36,368 nucleotides of DNA from Bacillota bacterium (GTDB lineage: Bacteria > Bacillota > Clostridia > Lachnospirales > Lachnospiraceae): NCBI GenBank assembly GCA_023419655.1, contig JAEZXP010000187.1, positions 1-36,368 on the forward strand, in the 5' to 3' direction. A program made the translations under genes and the position numbers. Shown here piece by piece: positions 1 to 8,169 of this stretch (positions within the stretch are counted from its first letter, which is position 1; each line of letters opens with the position of its first letter). The notes beneath the pieces were generated by a model. It did no database searches. It saw only the letters and a program-made list of their open reading frames with translations, and was not told the DNA's origin.

Positions 1-92
1 TCATAATTCATGACAATATTATAAATACTTCCATCGATTTCGTCCAGTGGAATTTGTTCTGAATGATTTATTTTTAAATGTACATAATACAT
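1..92 (-). CDS. Partial N-terminus of an unrecognised protein, running off the left edge
   Basis: Read on the minus strand from an ATG at 92, an open frame runs to the window edge and encodes about 30 residues beginning MYYVHLKINHSEQ and including PLDEIDGSIYNIV. The composition looks protein-like (mixed charged, aliphatic and Asp/Glu residues) and no stop occurs. I do not recognise the family. Against it, no GGAGG-type ribosome binding site precedes the ATG, unlike nearly every other gene here. The frame stays open for some distance upstream without another usual start codon. It would be divergent from the activase gene at 198. Coding potential is plausible but unproven. Confidence 0.4.
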   Translation of the reverse strand, partial: MYYVHLKINHSEQIPLDEIDGSIYNIVMNY

Positions 93-114
93 AGGTGAAT
101 AATAATTATTTTGA

Positions 115-166
115 GGGACTGCCGCAAAATGATACCTGTGTATCCAGTATTATTTTGGGACAGCCC
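115..166. repeat. Structured repeat, copy 1 (nested hairpin with conserved core)
   Basis: Outer arms GGGACTG (115-121) and CAGCCC (161-166) pair with one bulged base. CAAAAT (125-130) pairs with ATTTTG (152-157). An inner hairpin has GATAC (131-135), loop CTGT and GTATC (140-144). The stretch from 124 to 158 matches 36168-36202 at about 30 of 35 positions, while the outer arms differ but still pair. It sits 31 nt upstream of the activase start, so it may be in that gene's 5' leader. It is unlike a simple terminator because no T-run follows the outer stem. Confidence 0.6.
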
Positions 167-197
167 ATGTACATTAAAACGAACAGGAGCTGGAAGA

Positions 198-3100
198 ATG
201 ACAGAGATGAACATGGGGATTGACATCGGTTCAACCACCGTAAAAATAGCCGTTCTAGAGAATAAAAAGCTGGTTTACCAGTCTTATGAAAGACATTATT
301 CAGATATGAGAAATACCGTCGTCAGGATGATTGCCGATTGCTATAAAGAGCTTGGAAACATCCGCTGCAGTGTATGTGTTACCGGTTCGGGCGGTTTATC
401 CGTATCGAAATGGCTTTCTTTGCCCTTTGTACAAGAGGTTGTGGCATGTACCAGCGCGGTGCGTGAATTCATACCTCTTGCGGATGTGGCAATCGAACTG
501 GGCGGTGAGGATGCAAAGATTACTTATTTTAAAGGAATCATCGACCAGAGGATGAATGGAAGCTGTGCCGGAGGTACAGGGGCATTCATTGACCAGATGG
601 CAGTTTTGTTAAACACCGACGCCACAGGGCTTAATGAATATGCCAGAGAAAGTAAGGTTATCTATCCGATTGCTTCCCGGTGCGGGGTGTTTGCCAAGAC
701 GGATGTACAGCCTCTTATCAATGAGGGGGCGAGAAAAGAGGATATAGCCGCTTCTATTTTTCAGGCGGTGGTTAATCAGACCATCGGCGGATTAGCCTGC
801 GGCAAGCCTATCAGGGGAAGGGTGGCGTTTCTGGGAGGCCCTTTATTCTTTCTGTCCGAACTTAGGAAACGCTTTGCCATAAGTCTGAAGGATACCTGCA
901 GTGAGGTCATCAGCCCGGAGCACTCACAGCTGTTTGCGGCCATGGGAGCGGCTTTATCAGGAAAAAAGGGAAAAGCCACGAGCTTACAGGAGCTTTATGC
1001 GAATGTTCAGAATATTACAGATAAGAAGGATGATGCGATAATCACCTTAACGCCGTTATTTAACGATGAAGGAGAGTATGAGGCTTTCAGGGCACGGCAT
1101 GAGATGGCAAGAGTCAAGCGAAAAGAGCTTTCGGATTATATGGGAAAGACATACCTTGGAATTGATGCAGGCTCTACCACCACCAAAGCGGTGCTTATCG
1201 GGGAAGAGGGTGAAATCCTATATTCCCATTATTCCAAAAATGAAGGAAATCCCCTTATGAAGCTGGTATCAATTCTCAGGGAATTATATACCTTGCTTCC
1301 GGAAGGGGTATCAATAGCAAGGTCTACAGTGACAGGATACGGAGAAGCACTGATGAAGGCAGCCTTTCATGTGGATTTTGGTGTAATAGAGACGATGGCT
1401 CATTATAAAGCGGCGGAATTCTTCATGCCGGGGGTAGATTTTATTCTCGACATAGGCGGGCAGGATATGAAATGCCTGAGAATCAAAAACAATGCAATCG
1501 ACAGCATTCTGCTTAATGAGGCCTGTTCCTCGGGATGCGGTTCGTTTTTAGAAAGCTTTGCGTCCTCTCTGAATATTCCGGTAGAAGAATTTTCAAAGCA
1601 GGGGTTATATGCCGCAGCACCGGTGGATTTGGGGACAAAATGCACGGTATTTATGAATTCCAAGGTAAAGCAGGCACAAAAGGAGGGAGCAACGGTTTCG
1701 GATTTATCGGCAGGATTGGCCTATTCTGTTATAAAGAATGCCCTCTATAAGGTCATTAAGGTAAGAAATGAAAAAGACTTGGGTGAAAGCATCGTAGTAC
1801 AGGGAGGAACCTTTTACAATGATGCGGTTTTACGGGCAATGGAGCTGATTTTGGAAAGAAAGGTAATCCGTCCTGAGATTGCCGGACTGATGGGGGCATA
1901 CGGTGCCGCTTTATACTCAAAAGAGCATGAAGAGGGAGAAGAGGCAACCTCCTTACTTTCCAAAGAGGAGCTTACCGGCTTTCATATGCGCTCTTTCGGC
2001 AGAAGATGTGAAAAATGCACGAATCACTGCCTGTTAACCGTCAATTCATTTTCCAATGGGGAAAGCTTTATCAGCGGGAATCGGTGTGAAAATTTTTCGG
2101 TACCGGGTATCACCGCAAATCTGCCAAAAGAAAAGACAGAAAAGAAGCTGCCGAACCTTTACGATTACAAATACCGCCGTACCTTCGGCTACCGCCCTCT
2201 GCCCATATCGGAGGCAAGGCGGGGTGTTATAGGGATTCCCCGGGTTCTTAACATGTATGAGAATTATCCCTTCTGGTTCACCCTGCTTACCAGCCTGGGC
2301 TTTCGAGTGATAATTTCACAGCCATCCGATAAGAAGATATATGAGAAGGGATTAGAGACGATTCCCTCAGAATCAACCTGTTATCCGGCGAAGCTCTGTC
2401 ATGGTCATGTAGTAAGCCTGATAGAAAAGGGAATCGATACGATTTTTTATCCTTCGGTGGTATATGAGAAGAAGGAGTATAAAGAGGCGAATAACCATTA
2501 TAACTGCCCAATCGTTATATCTTACCCGGAGGTTGTAAAGAACAATATTGATGAAATAAAAACCAGTCAAGTTAAATTCATCGCACCTTTTTTGTCTTTG
2601 GACAATGAAAAAGTGCTGGTAAAAAGAATTGCAGAGGAATTTAAGGAATATGGCGTAACCATTAAGGAAGCAAAGGAAGCTGTATCGGCCGCATGTAAGG
2701 AAAGGGAGCAGTATAAAAAGGATATCCGGCAAAAAGGAGAAGAGGCCTTTCATTACCTTAAAGAAAATAACAGGAAGGGAATCATCCTGTGCGGAAAGCC
2801 CTATCATGCAGACCCCGAGATAAATCATGGGATTGCCGGGCTTATTTCCTCCTACGGACTGGCGGTACTGACAGAGGATAGTATCGCACACCTGTCTGAT
2901 ATGGATTTTCACCTCCGGGTCGTTGACCAATGGACGTATAATTCCAGGCTCTACCGGGCTGCTTACCTGACCTCCATAGAACCGTCGCTGGAGCTTATTC
3001 AATTAAATTCTTTCGGGTGTGGTCTGGATGCGGTTACCTCGGACCAGATAGGGGAGATTCTTGCATCCGGCGGCAAGATGTATACGATGTTAAAGATAGA

Positions 3101-4436
3101 TGAGGGTACGAATCTGGGCGCCGCCAAGATTCGAATCCGTTCCCTTCTGGCAGCCATGGAGGAAAGGGAGAGAAATGGATATAAGCCTAAGAGAGAAAAT
3201 ATATCCTATCAAATCCCATTATTTACCAAGGCGATGCGAAGTACCCACACGATACTTGCACCGCAGATGGCACCGATTCATTTTGAATTACTTAAAGAAG
3301 CGGCGATGATGAGCGGATACCGGATGGAGATATTGCCGGCCATGGACCGCCAGGCTGTGGATGAAGGATTAAAATATGTGAACAATGATGCCTGCTATCC
3401 TGCGGTCATAATGGTTGGACAGATTGTACAGGCATTAAAATCAGGAGCCTATGACCCGGATAATACGTCGGTTATCATTACCCAAAGCGGAGGGGGCTGC
3501 CGGGCTACCAACTATCTGGCATTGTTAAAGCTGGGTCTTCGACAGGCCGGTTTTCCTGATATTCCTCTGATATCTGTGAATACGGTGGGACTGGAGAAGC
3601 AGCCGGGTTTTCGATATTCCATCGGCTTATTAAACAGATGTATCATGGCGATGATTTATGGAGACCTTTTTATGCGGGTGCTTTATAGGACAAGACCCTA
3701 TGAACGGTTTCCCGGTTCAGCGAATCTACTATATGAAAAATGGATGAAGATGGCGAAGGATAACGTAAGAAACTGCAGCCATAGAATATTCAAATCCAAT
3801 ATCAAATCAATTATTCGGGAGTTTGACAGGCTGGAGTTGATTGATATTCAAAAACCAAAAGTAGGGGTGGTAGGTGAAATTCTCGTAAAGTATCATCCTA
3901 CTGCCAATAACGATATAATAAATATAATAGAACAGGAAGGAGCAGAGGCAGTTGTACCTGATCTTATGGATTATCTCTTATATTCTTCTTACAATGCGCG
4001 ATTCCGATACCGATATCTTGCCGGGAAGAAATTGAATATGAATATCGGCAATCTTGCAATAAATTATTTACAGGGATTTCGAAAAACAATGCGAAAAGAG
4101 CTTGAAAAAAGTGAAAGATTTATGCCGCCTACACCCATTGGCGAGCTGGCGGATATGGCCTCCGGGATACTGTCTCTCGGAAATCAGACAGGAGAGGGCT
4201 GGCTTGTTACGGCGGAAATGGTGGAATTTATTGAACAGGGAACAGATAATATTATCTGCGTCCAGCCATTGGCCTGCCTGCCAAACCATGTAACAGGAAA
4301 GGGAATGATTAAGCCTGTTAAGGAGCGATATCCCTTTGCCAATATTGTTCCGATTGATTATGACCCCGGTATCTCCGCAGTAAATCAGCTAAACCGGATA
4401 AAATTGATGCTGTCCAATGCCTTCATTAACAAATAA
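198..4436 (+). CDS. Acyl-CoA dehydratase activase-related protein, tandem ATPase domains fused to HgdB-like region
   Basis: This 1412-residue protein belongs to the BcrAD/BadFG/HgdC activator family, ATP-driven electron donors to 2-hydroxyacyl-CoA dehydratases and related radical enzymes. Two ASKHA-type ATPase domains follow each other: GIDIGSTTVK near residue 7 and YLGIDAGSTTTK near 318. Each has the activase cysteine pair: C123 (GSCAGGTG) with C162 (SRCGVFAKTD), and C443 (NEACSSGCG) with C482 (TKCTVFMNS). A Cys cluster (C604, C607, C611, C630) follows, then a DUF2229/HgdB-like part with DACYPAVIMVGQ and SGGGCRATNY. I chose ATG 198 because AGGAG lies at 185-189; the frame is open upstream from 111, but that part overlaps a hairpin repeat. 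The substrate is unknown. No dehydratase subunits or second activase gene lie nearby. Family assignment is firm; the reaction is not. Confidence 0.88.
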   Translation: MTEMNMGIDIGSTTVKIAVLENKKLVYQSYERHYSDMRNTVVRMIADCYKELGNIRCSVCVTGSGGLSVSKWLSLPFVQEVVACTSAVREFIPLADVAIELGGEDAKITYFKGIIDQRMNGSCAGGTGAFIDQMAVLLNTDATGLNEYARESKVIYPIASRCGVFAKTDVQPLINEGARKEDIAASIFQAVVNQTIGGLACGKPIRGRVAFLGGPLFFLSELRKRFAISLKDTCSEVISPEHSQLFAAMGAALSGKKGKATSLQELYANVQNITDKKDDAIITLTPLFNDEGEYEAFRARHEMARVKRKELSDYMGKTYLGIDAGSTTTKAVLIGEEGEILYSHYSKNEGNPLMKLVSILRELYTLLPEGVSIARSTVTGYGEALMKAAFHVDFGVIETMAHYKAAEFFMPGVDFILDIGGQDMKCLRIKNNAIDSILLNEACSSGCGSFLESFASSLNIPVEEFSKQGLYAAAPVDLGTKCTVFMNSKVKQAQKEGATVSDLSAGLAYSVIKNALYKVIKVRNEKDLGESIVVQGGTFYNDAVLRAMELILERKVIRPEIAGLMGAYGAALYSKEHEEGEEATSLLSKEELTGFHMRSFGRRCEKCTNHCLLTVNSFSNGESFISGNRCENFSVPGITANLPKEKTEKKLPNLYDYKYRRTFGYRPLPISEARRGVIGIPRVLNMYENYPFWFTLLTSLGFRVIISQPSDKKIYEKGLETIPSESTCYPAKLCHGHVVSLIEKGIDTIFYPSVVYEKKEYKEANNHYNCPIVISYPEVVKNNIDEIKTSQVKFIAPFLSLDNEKVLVKRIAEEFKEYGVTIKEAKEAVSAACKEREQYKKDIRQKGEEAFHYLKENNRKGIILCGKPYHADPEINHGIAGLISSYGLAVLTEDSIAHLSDMDFHLRVVDQWTYNSRLYRAAYLTSIEPSLELIQLNSFGCGLDAVTSDQIGEILASGGKMYTMLKIDEGTNLGAAKIRIRSLLAAMEERERNGYKPKRENISYQIPLFTKAMRSTHTILAPQMAPIHFELLKEAAMMSGYRMEILPAMDRQAVDEGLKYVNNDACYPAVIMVGQIVQALKSGAYDPDNTSVIITQSGGGCRATNYLALLKLGLRQAGFPDIPLISVNTVGLEKQPGFRYSIGLLNRCIMAMIYGDLFMRVLYRTRPYERFPGSANLLYEKWMKMAKDNVRNCSHRIFKSNIKSIIREFDRLELIDIQKPKVGVVGEILVKYHPTANNDIINIIEQEGAEAVVPDLMDYLLYSSYNARFRYRYLAGKKLNMNIGNLAINYLQGFRKTMRKELEKSERFMPPTPIGELADMASGILSLGNQTGEGWLVTAEMVEFIEQGTDNIICVQPLACLPNHVTGKGMIKPVKERYPFANIVPIDYDPGISAVNQLNRIKLMLSNAFINK

Positions 4437-4519
4437 TTTAATGAAATTTTAATGCCATCAAGTAGTAAAACATGGTAATATTAAGATAATGAATCGCTTG
4501 AGCAGGAATGGGGGACGGT

Positions 4520-6268
4520 ATGAAAAGAATAATAACAGTCATTTTGCTGGCAGCTATGCTGCTAAGCCTGACAGGATGCTCCGGTAAGGAGAAGGATTAT
4601 GAAGACGGAAAGGACAATATAGCAGTAGATAATATCGGAGAGAACGATTCGCTCCCGCAGGACAAACCGGATAATAAGAATGGTGACCTGTCAGACGATT
4701 CTCTGGATAAAAATATCGAAACAGAGATAAACAATACGGATGCAGACTCAGAAACAAAAATAAACAGTTCCGATACAAATAATTCTGACAGGAATAATGA
4801 AGAATCCGGTACGGTCCCCGGTGATGAGAATAATACCGCAGATAATGATAATAAAGACAATAGCAATAATCAGAACAATAAAAGTGATAGTAGTACAGGC
4901 AACACAGTTAATCCAGATAATACGGACAATGCAGATAACAAGGAGAATACAGATACTACAGGAAATATAAGCAATACAGATAGTAAGAAGAATAATGAAG
5001 ATAAAAAGAATACTCAGGAAGAGAATAAACCGGATAAAGAACAGAAGCTGTCAGAGCTGGGTGAGGTAAGCAAAAAGCTGGCACTGCAGATGAGCAAGGG
5101 GGAGTTTAAAGAAACCCACGATGCCTTTTCTTCTATTCTAAAGCCGCAGCTTCCCGAAACGACTCTTAAACAGGCCTGGGATACCACGATTGCAGATATG
5201 GGTAAATATAAGGATATAAGAGAGGTAACGGAGGCAGCCAGCGGTGATAAAACCGTTATTTATGTTGTTTTAGATTATGACAACAGTGGAATTCAGATTT
5301 TGTTCTCTTATAATTCCAGTAAAAAGCTGGATGGATTGTGGATAAGTTATGTACCGTATGAAGAGGCGGTTGTGTCAGATGATTTCTCGGATACCGCTAT
5401 TTCCTTCGGAGACAGCAAGAATCCGATTAAAGGAATCCTTACACTGCCGAAGAATGTGAAAAAGCCTCCGGTGGTTATCCTGGTACATGGCTCGGGAAAT
5501 CATGATGCCGATGAGACCATCGGAATTAACAGGCCGTTTCGGGATTTGGCCTATGGATTTGCAAGTCATGGAATTGCGGTAATCCGGTATAATGAGAGCA
5601 CTGCAACACAAACCAAGCAGGCATTTACCATAGAGGATGATTCATTAAATGACGCGGCGCAGGCTATAAAACATGCGCAAAGCTGCGGGAAGATAGATAC
5701 AGAGCGAATATATGTCGCAGGACACAGCCTTGGCGGAATGATGGCACCCAAAATTGCGGCGGATAATAAGGAAGTAGACGGTATTATCTGTCTTGCCGGA
5801 AGTCCAAGAAAACTGGAGGATATCGTAAAAGACCAGAATAGAATTCTGCTTGAGGCGGATAAATCCATCTCGAAAGCAATGCTCAATATCCATATGGCAC
5901 AGGTTAATGTAGCGGTGGAGAAAATCAGGAATCTGAAAGAAGGCAGCACAGAAGCAATCTTAGGCTATCCGGCTTCCTACTGGTACAGTCTGAACCGGAT
6001 TGATATACCTGCAATCGCACAGAGCCTTGACATTCCCATCTATATTGCCCAGGGAAGTGAGGACTTTCAGGTATATGCAGATATAGATTATGCAGCCTGG
6101 CAGGAGCTTCTTAAGGATAAAGAGAATGTTACCTTTAAATTGTATGACAATCTGAATCACCTGTTTATGGCCTCCAACGGGAGGATGGATGTCACAGAAT
6201 ATAATATTAAGGGCAAAGTAAGTCAGCAGGTAATTGATGATATCGCCAAGTGGATACTAAAGAAGTAG
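4520..6268 (+). CDS. Lipoprotein with Asn/Asp-rich linker, DUF3887-like region and alpha/beta hydrolase domain
   Basis: The protein has 582 residues. A lipoprotein signal (MKRIITVILLAAMLLSLTGC) places the lipidated Cys at residue 20, so it should sit on the outer face of the membrane. Residues about 25-175 are a low-complexity spacer rich in Asn, Asp, Ser, Thr, Lys and Glu. A small DUF3887-like domain follows (about 176-275). The C-terminal alpha/beta hydrolase has VHGSGNHDADET, the nucleophile elbow GHSLGG (S403), the likely acid D515 (QGSEDF) and H547 (LNHLF). All three triad residues are present, so it is probably an active esterase or peptidase-like enzyme of unknown substrate. An in-frame ATG at 4508 exists, but ATG 4520 gives the normal signal peptide and has GGGGGA at 4510-4515. 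It ends in a strong terminator, so it appears monocistronic. Confidence 0.85.
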   Translation: MKRIITVILLAAMLLSLTGCSGKEKDYEDGKDNIAVDNIGENDSLPQDKPDNKNGDLSDDSLDKNIETEINNTDADSETKINSSDTNNSDRNNEESGTVPGDENNTADNDNKDNSNNQNNKSDSSTGNTVNPDNTDNADNKENTDTTGNISNTDSKKNNEDKKNTQEENKPDKEQKLSELGEVSKKLALQMSKGEFKETHDAFSSILKPQLPETTLKQAWDTTIADMGKYKDIREVTEAASGDKTVIYVVLDYDNSGIQILFSYNSSKKLDGLWISYVPYEEAVVSDDFSDTAISFGDSKNPIKGILTLPKNVKKPPVVILVHGSGNHDADETIGINRPFRDLAYGFASHGIAVIRYNESTATQTKQAFTIEDDSLNDAAQAIKHAQSCGKIDTERIYVAGHSLGGMMAPKIAADNKEVDGIICLAGSPRKLEDIVKDQNRILLEADKSISKAMLNIHMAQVNVAVEKIRNLKEGSTEAILGYPASYWYSLNRIDIPAIAQSLDIPIYIAQGSEDFQVYADIDYAAWQELLKDKENVTFKLYDNLNHLFMASNGRMDVTEYNIKGKVSQQVIDDIAKWILKK

Positions 6269-6302
6269 TGCTGTAGAATCATGAAGTATGAATAGTATAA
6301 TC

Positions 6303-6342
6303 AGGAGAAAGACAGTAATTATATGTTGGCTTTCTCCTTTTT
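6303..6342 (+). terminator. Rho-independent terminator after the lipoprotein hydrolase
   Basis: AGGAGAAAG (6303-6311) pairs perfectly with CTTTCTCCT (6330-6338), followed by a T-run to 6342. It separates the hydrolase from the ABC exporter promoter. Confidence 0.9.
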
Positions 6343-6369
6343 ATAACGGTAAGGCTGTGGGAAGCCTGC

Positions 6370-6398
6370 TTGACATAAGCGGTCATGATTGCTAAGAT
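6370..6398 (+). promoter_or_regulatory. Sigma-A promoter for the ABC exporter pair
   Basis: TTGACA at 6370-6375, a 17-bp spacer and TAAGAT at 6393-6398. It lies after the upstream terminator and about 40 bp before the first exporter gene. Confidence 0.7.
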
Positions 6399-6440
6399 AA
6401 TATTTGTGTAATTCTTAACCAATCATACGGAGGGATAAGA

Positions 6441-8141
6441 TTGAAAAGGGTATTTGCTTATTTAAAACCATACTATTTCAGGATGGTAATAGGATTAACG
6501 ATAAAGGTATTAGGCACCTTCATGGACCTTGGTTTGCCATGGGTACTGGCATTTATTATAGATGATATCATACCGACGAATAAAATAAATTTAATTATAT
6601 TGTGGGGAGTCGTTATGATTGCGCTGTCCATTGGAGCAAGAACCTTCAATATCATTGCAAACCGCATGGCATCGAGGGTAGCCAGGGATACAACGGAGAC
6701 TCTCCGACATGACCTTTTTCAGAGGATATTAAGTCTTTCCGGAAGACAATTGAACTATTTTACGGTACCGTCTTTGGAAGCCAGAATGACCACCGACACA
6801 TATAACATACATAATATGATAGGGATGATGCAAAGGATTGGTGTACGGGCACCCATCATATTAATCGGAGGCATTGTTATAACCAGTACGCTGGAGCCGG
6901 TTCTTACATTAATTCTTGCAGGTGTATTGCCGTTTCTGTCGATTGTCGTATATATCGTATCAAAAAAAGGAATCCCCCTCTACACAAAACTTCAGGAGAC
7001 CTCAGACAGGATGACAAGAGTTGTAAGAGAAAACATCTCCGGTGTCCGGGTTATTAAAGCCCTGTCTAAAAGTAAATATGAGAAGGACCGGTTTTACAAA
7101 GTGAATCAGGAGGTCGTGGAGAAAGAGCTTTCCGCAGGAACGATGATGGCAGTTACGAATCCTGCCATGAATTTCTTACTTAATGTAGGGTTGACGCTGG
7201 TTGTGGTAGTAGGTGCATTCAGGGTCAACAGCGGCGTATCCGAACCGGGAAAAATAGTGGCCTTTCTATCTTATTTTATGATTATGCTCCATGCGGTCAT
7301 GGCGATTACAAGAATATTTGTTGTATTCTCCAGAGCAACTGCCTCTGCAATGCGTATCAAAGAGGTACTTGAGACAAAAGAGGATTTGGAGGAAATGCCT
7401 TTGGAGCCTATCGAATCGGAGTATCACATTGAATTTGATAATGTAAGCTTTTCTTATGCGAAAGAGCCTTGTATATCCGATATCAGCTTTGGTATCAGGA
7501 AGGGAGAGAGCCTGGGGATAATAGGCTCAACCGGTTCGGGAAAAACCACACTGATACATTTACTGATGCGTTTTTATGATGTGGAAAGGGGCAGCATAAG
7601 GATTAACGGGGAGAATATAAGGAGCTTTGATAAGCAGTTATTAAGAAAGAAATTCGGAGTGGCATTCCAGAACGATGTATTGTTTGCCGACAGCATCTAT
7701 GAGAATATCAGCCTTGGCAGGGCGCTTACAAGGGAACAGGTGAAAGCTGCGGCAGTTGATGCACAGGCATCCTCCTTTATAAGTGAATATGAGCAGGAGC
7801 TGGATTTTATGCTTTCTATTAAGGGAAGTAATCTAAGCGGAGGACAAAAGCAGAGGCTGCTTATAGCAAGAGCGCTTGCGGGAAATCCGGAAATTCTTAT
7901 TCTGGACGATTCCTCCAGTGCTTTGGATTATAAGACGGATGCCATGCTTAGAAAGGCAATCCGAAGTAATCATAAAGAGACGACCAGCATTATAATCGCA
8001 CAGCGAATCAGTTCGGTTATGAAGCTGGACCATATTCTTGTACTGGAGGACGGGCAGATGGCCGGTTATGGAAGTCATGAAGAGCTGCTTGAATCCTGTA
8101 ATGTATACCAGGAGATTTACCAGTCTCAATTTGAATTATAG
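6441..8141 (+). CDS. ABC exporter half-transporter, degenerate-site subunit
   Basis: This 566-residue protein has an N-terminal type IV exporter membrane domain (six predicted helices, about 15-300) and a C-terminal ATPase. Walker A is GSTGSGKTT (362-370) and the signature is a canonical LSGGQ (465-469). The Walker B segment ends ILDDSSSALD, with D490 where the catalytic Glu should be, and the H-loop His is replaced by Q521 (IIAQRISS). This is the pattern of the TM287 or BmrC type subunit of heterodimeric exporters. Translation starts at TTG 6441, six bases after GGAGGG (6429-6434). The partner follows 28 bp downstream. Substrate is unknown; drugs, lipids or peptides are possible. The two genes very probably form one operon. 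Confidence 0.92.
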   Translation: MKRVFAYLKPYYFRMVIGLTIKVLGTFMDLGLPWVLAFIIDDIIPTNKINLIILWGVVMIALSIGARTFNIIANRMASRVARDTTETLRHDLFQRILSLSGRQLNYFTVPSLEARMTTDTYNIHNMIGMMQRIGVRAPIILIGGIVITSTLEPVLTLILAGVLPFLSIVVYIVSKKGIPLYTKLQETSDRMTRVVRENISGVRVIKALSKSKYEKDRFYKVNQEVVEKELSAGTMMAVTNPAMNFLLNVGLTLVVVVGAFRVNSGVSEPGKIVAFLSYFMIMLHAVMAITRIFVVFSRATASAMRIKEVLETKEDLEEMPLEPIESEYHIEFDNVSFSYAKEPCISDISFGIRKGESLGIIGSTGSGKTTLIHLLMRFYDVERGSIRINGENIRSFDKQLLRKKFGVAFQNDVLFADSIYENISLGRALTREQVKAAAVDAQASSFISEYEQELDFMLSIKGSNLSGGQKQRLLIARALAGNPEILILDDSSSALDYKTDAMLRKAIRSNHKETTSIIIAQRISSVMKLDHILVLEDGQMAGYGSHEELLESCNVYQEIYQSQFEL

Positions 8142-8169
8142 ATATCTTATTAAAAAATGAGGTGACAAG

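Noticed and set aside
2373..3002. 209-codon minus-strand open frame
   Set aside because: It lies wholly inside the activase gene, whose plus-strand frame has strong family motifs here; the antisense product has no recognisable domain or ribosome site.
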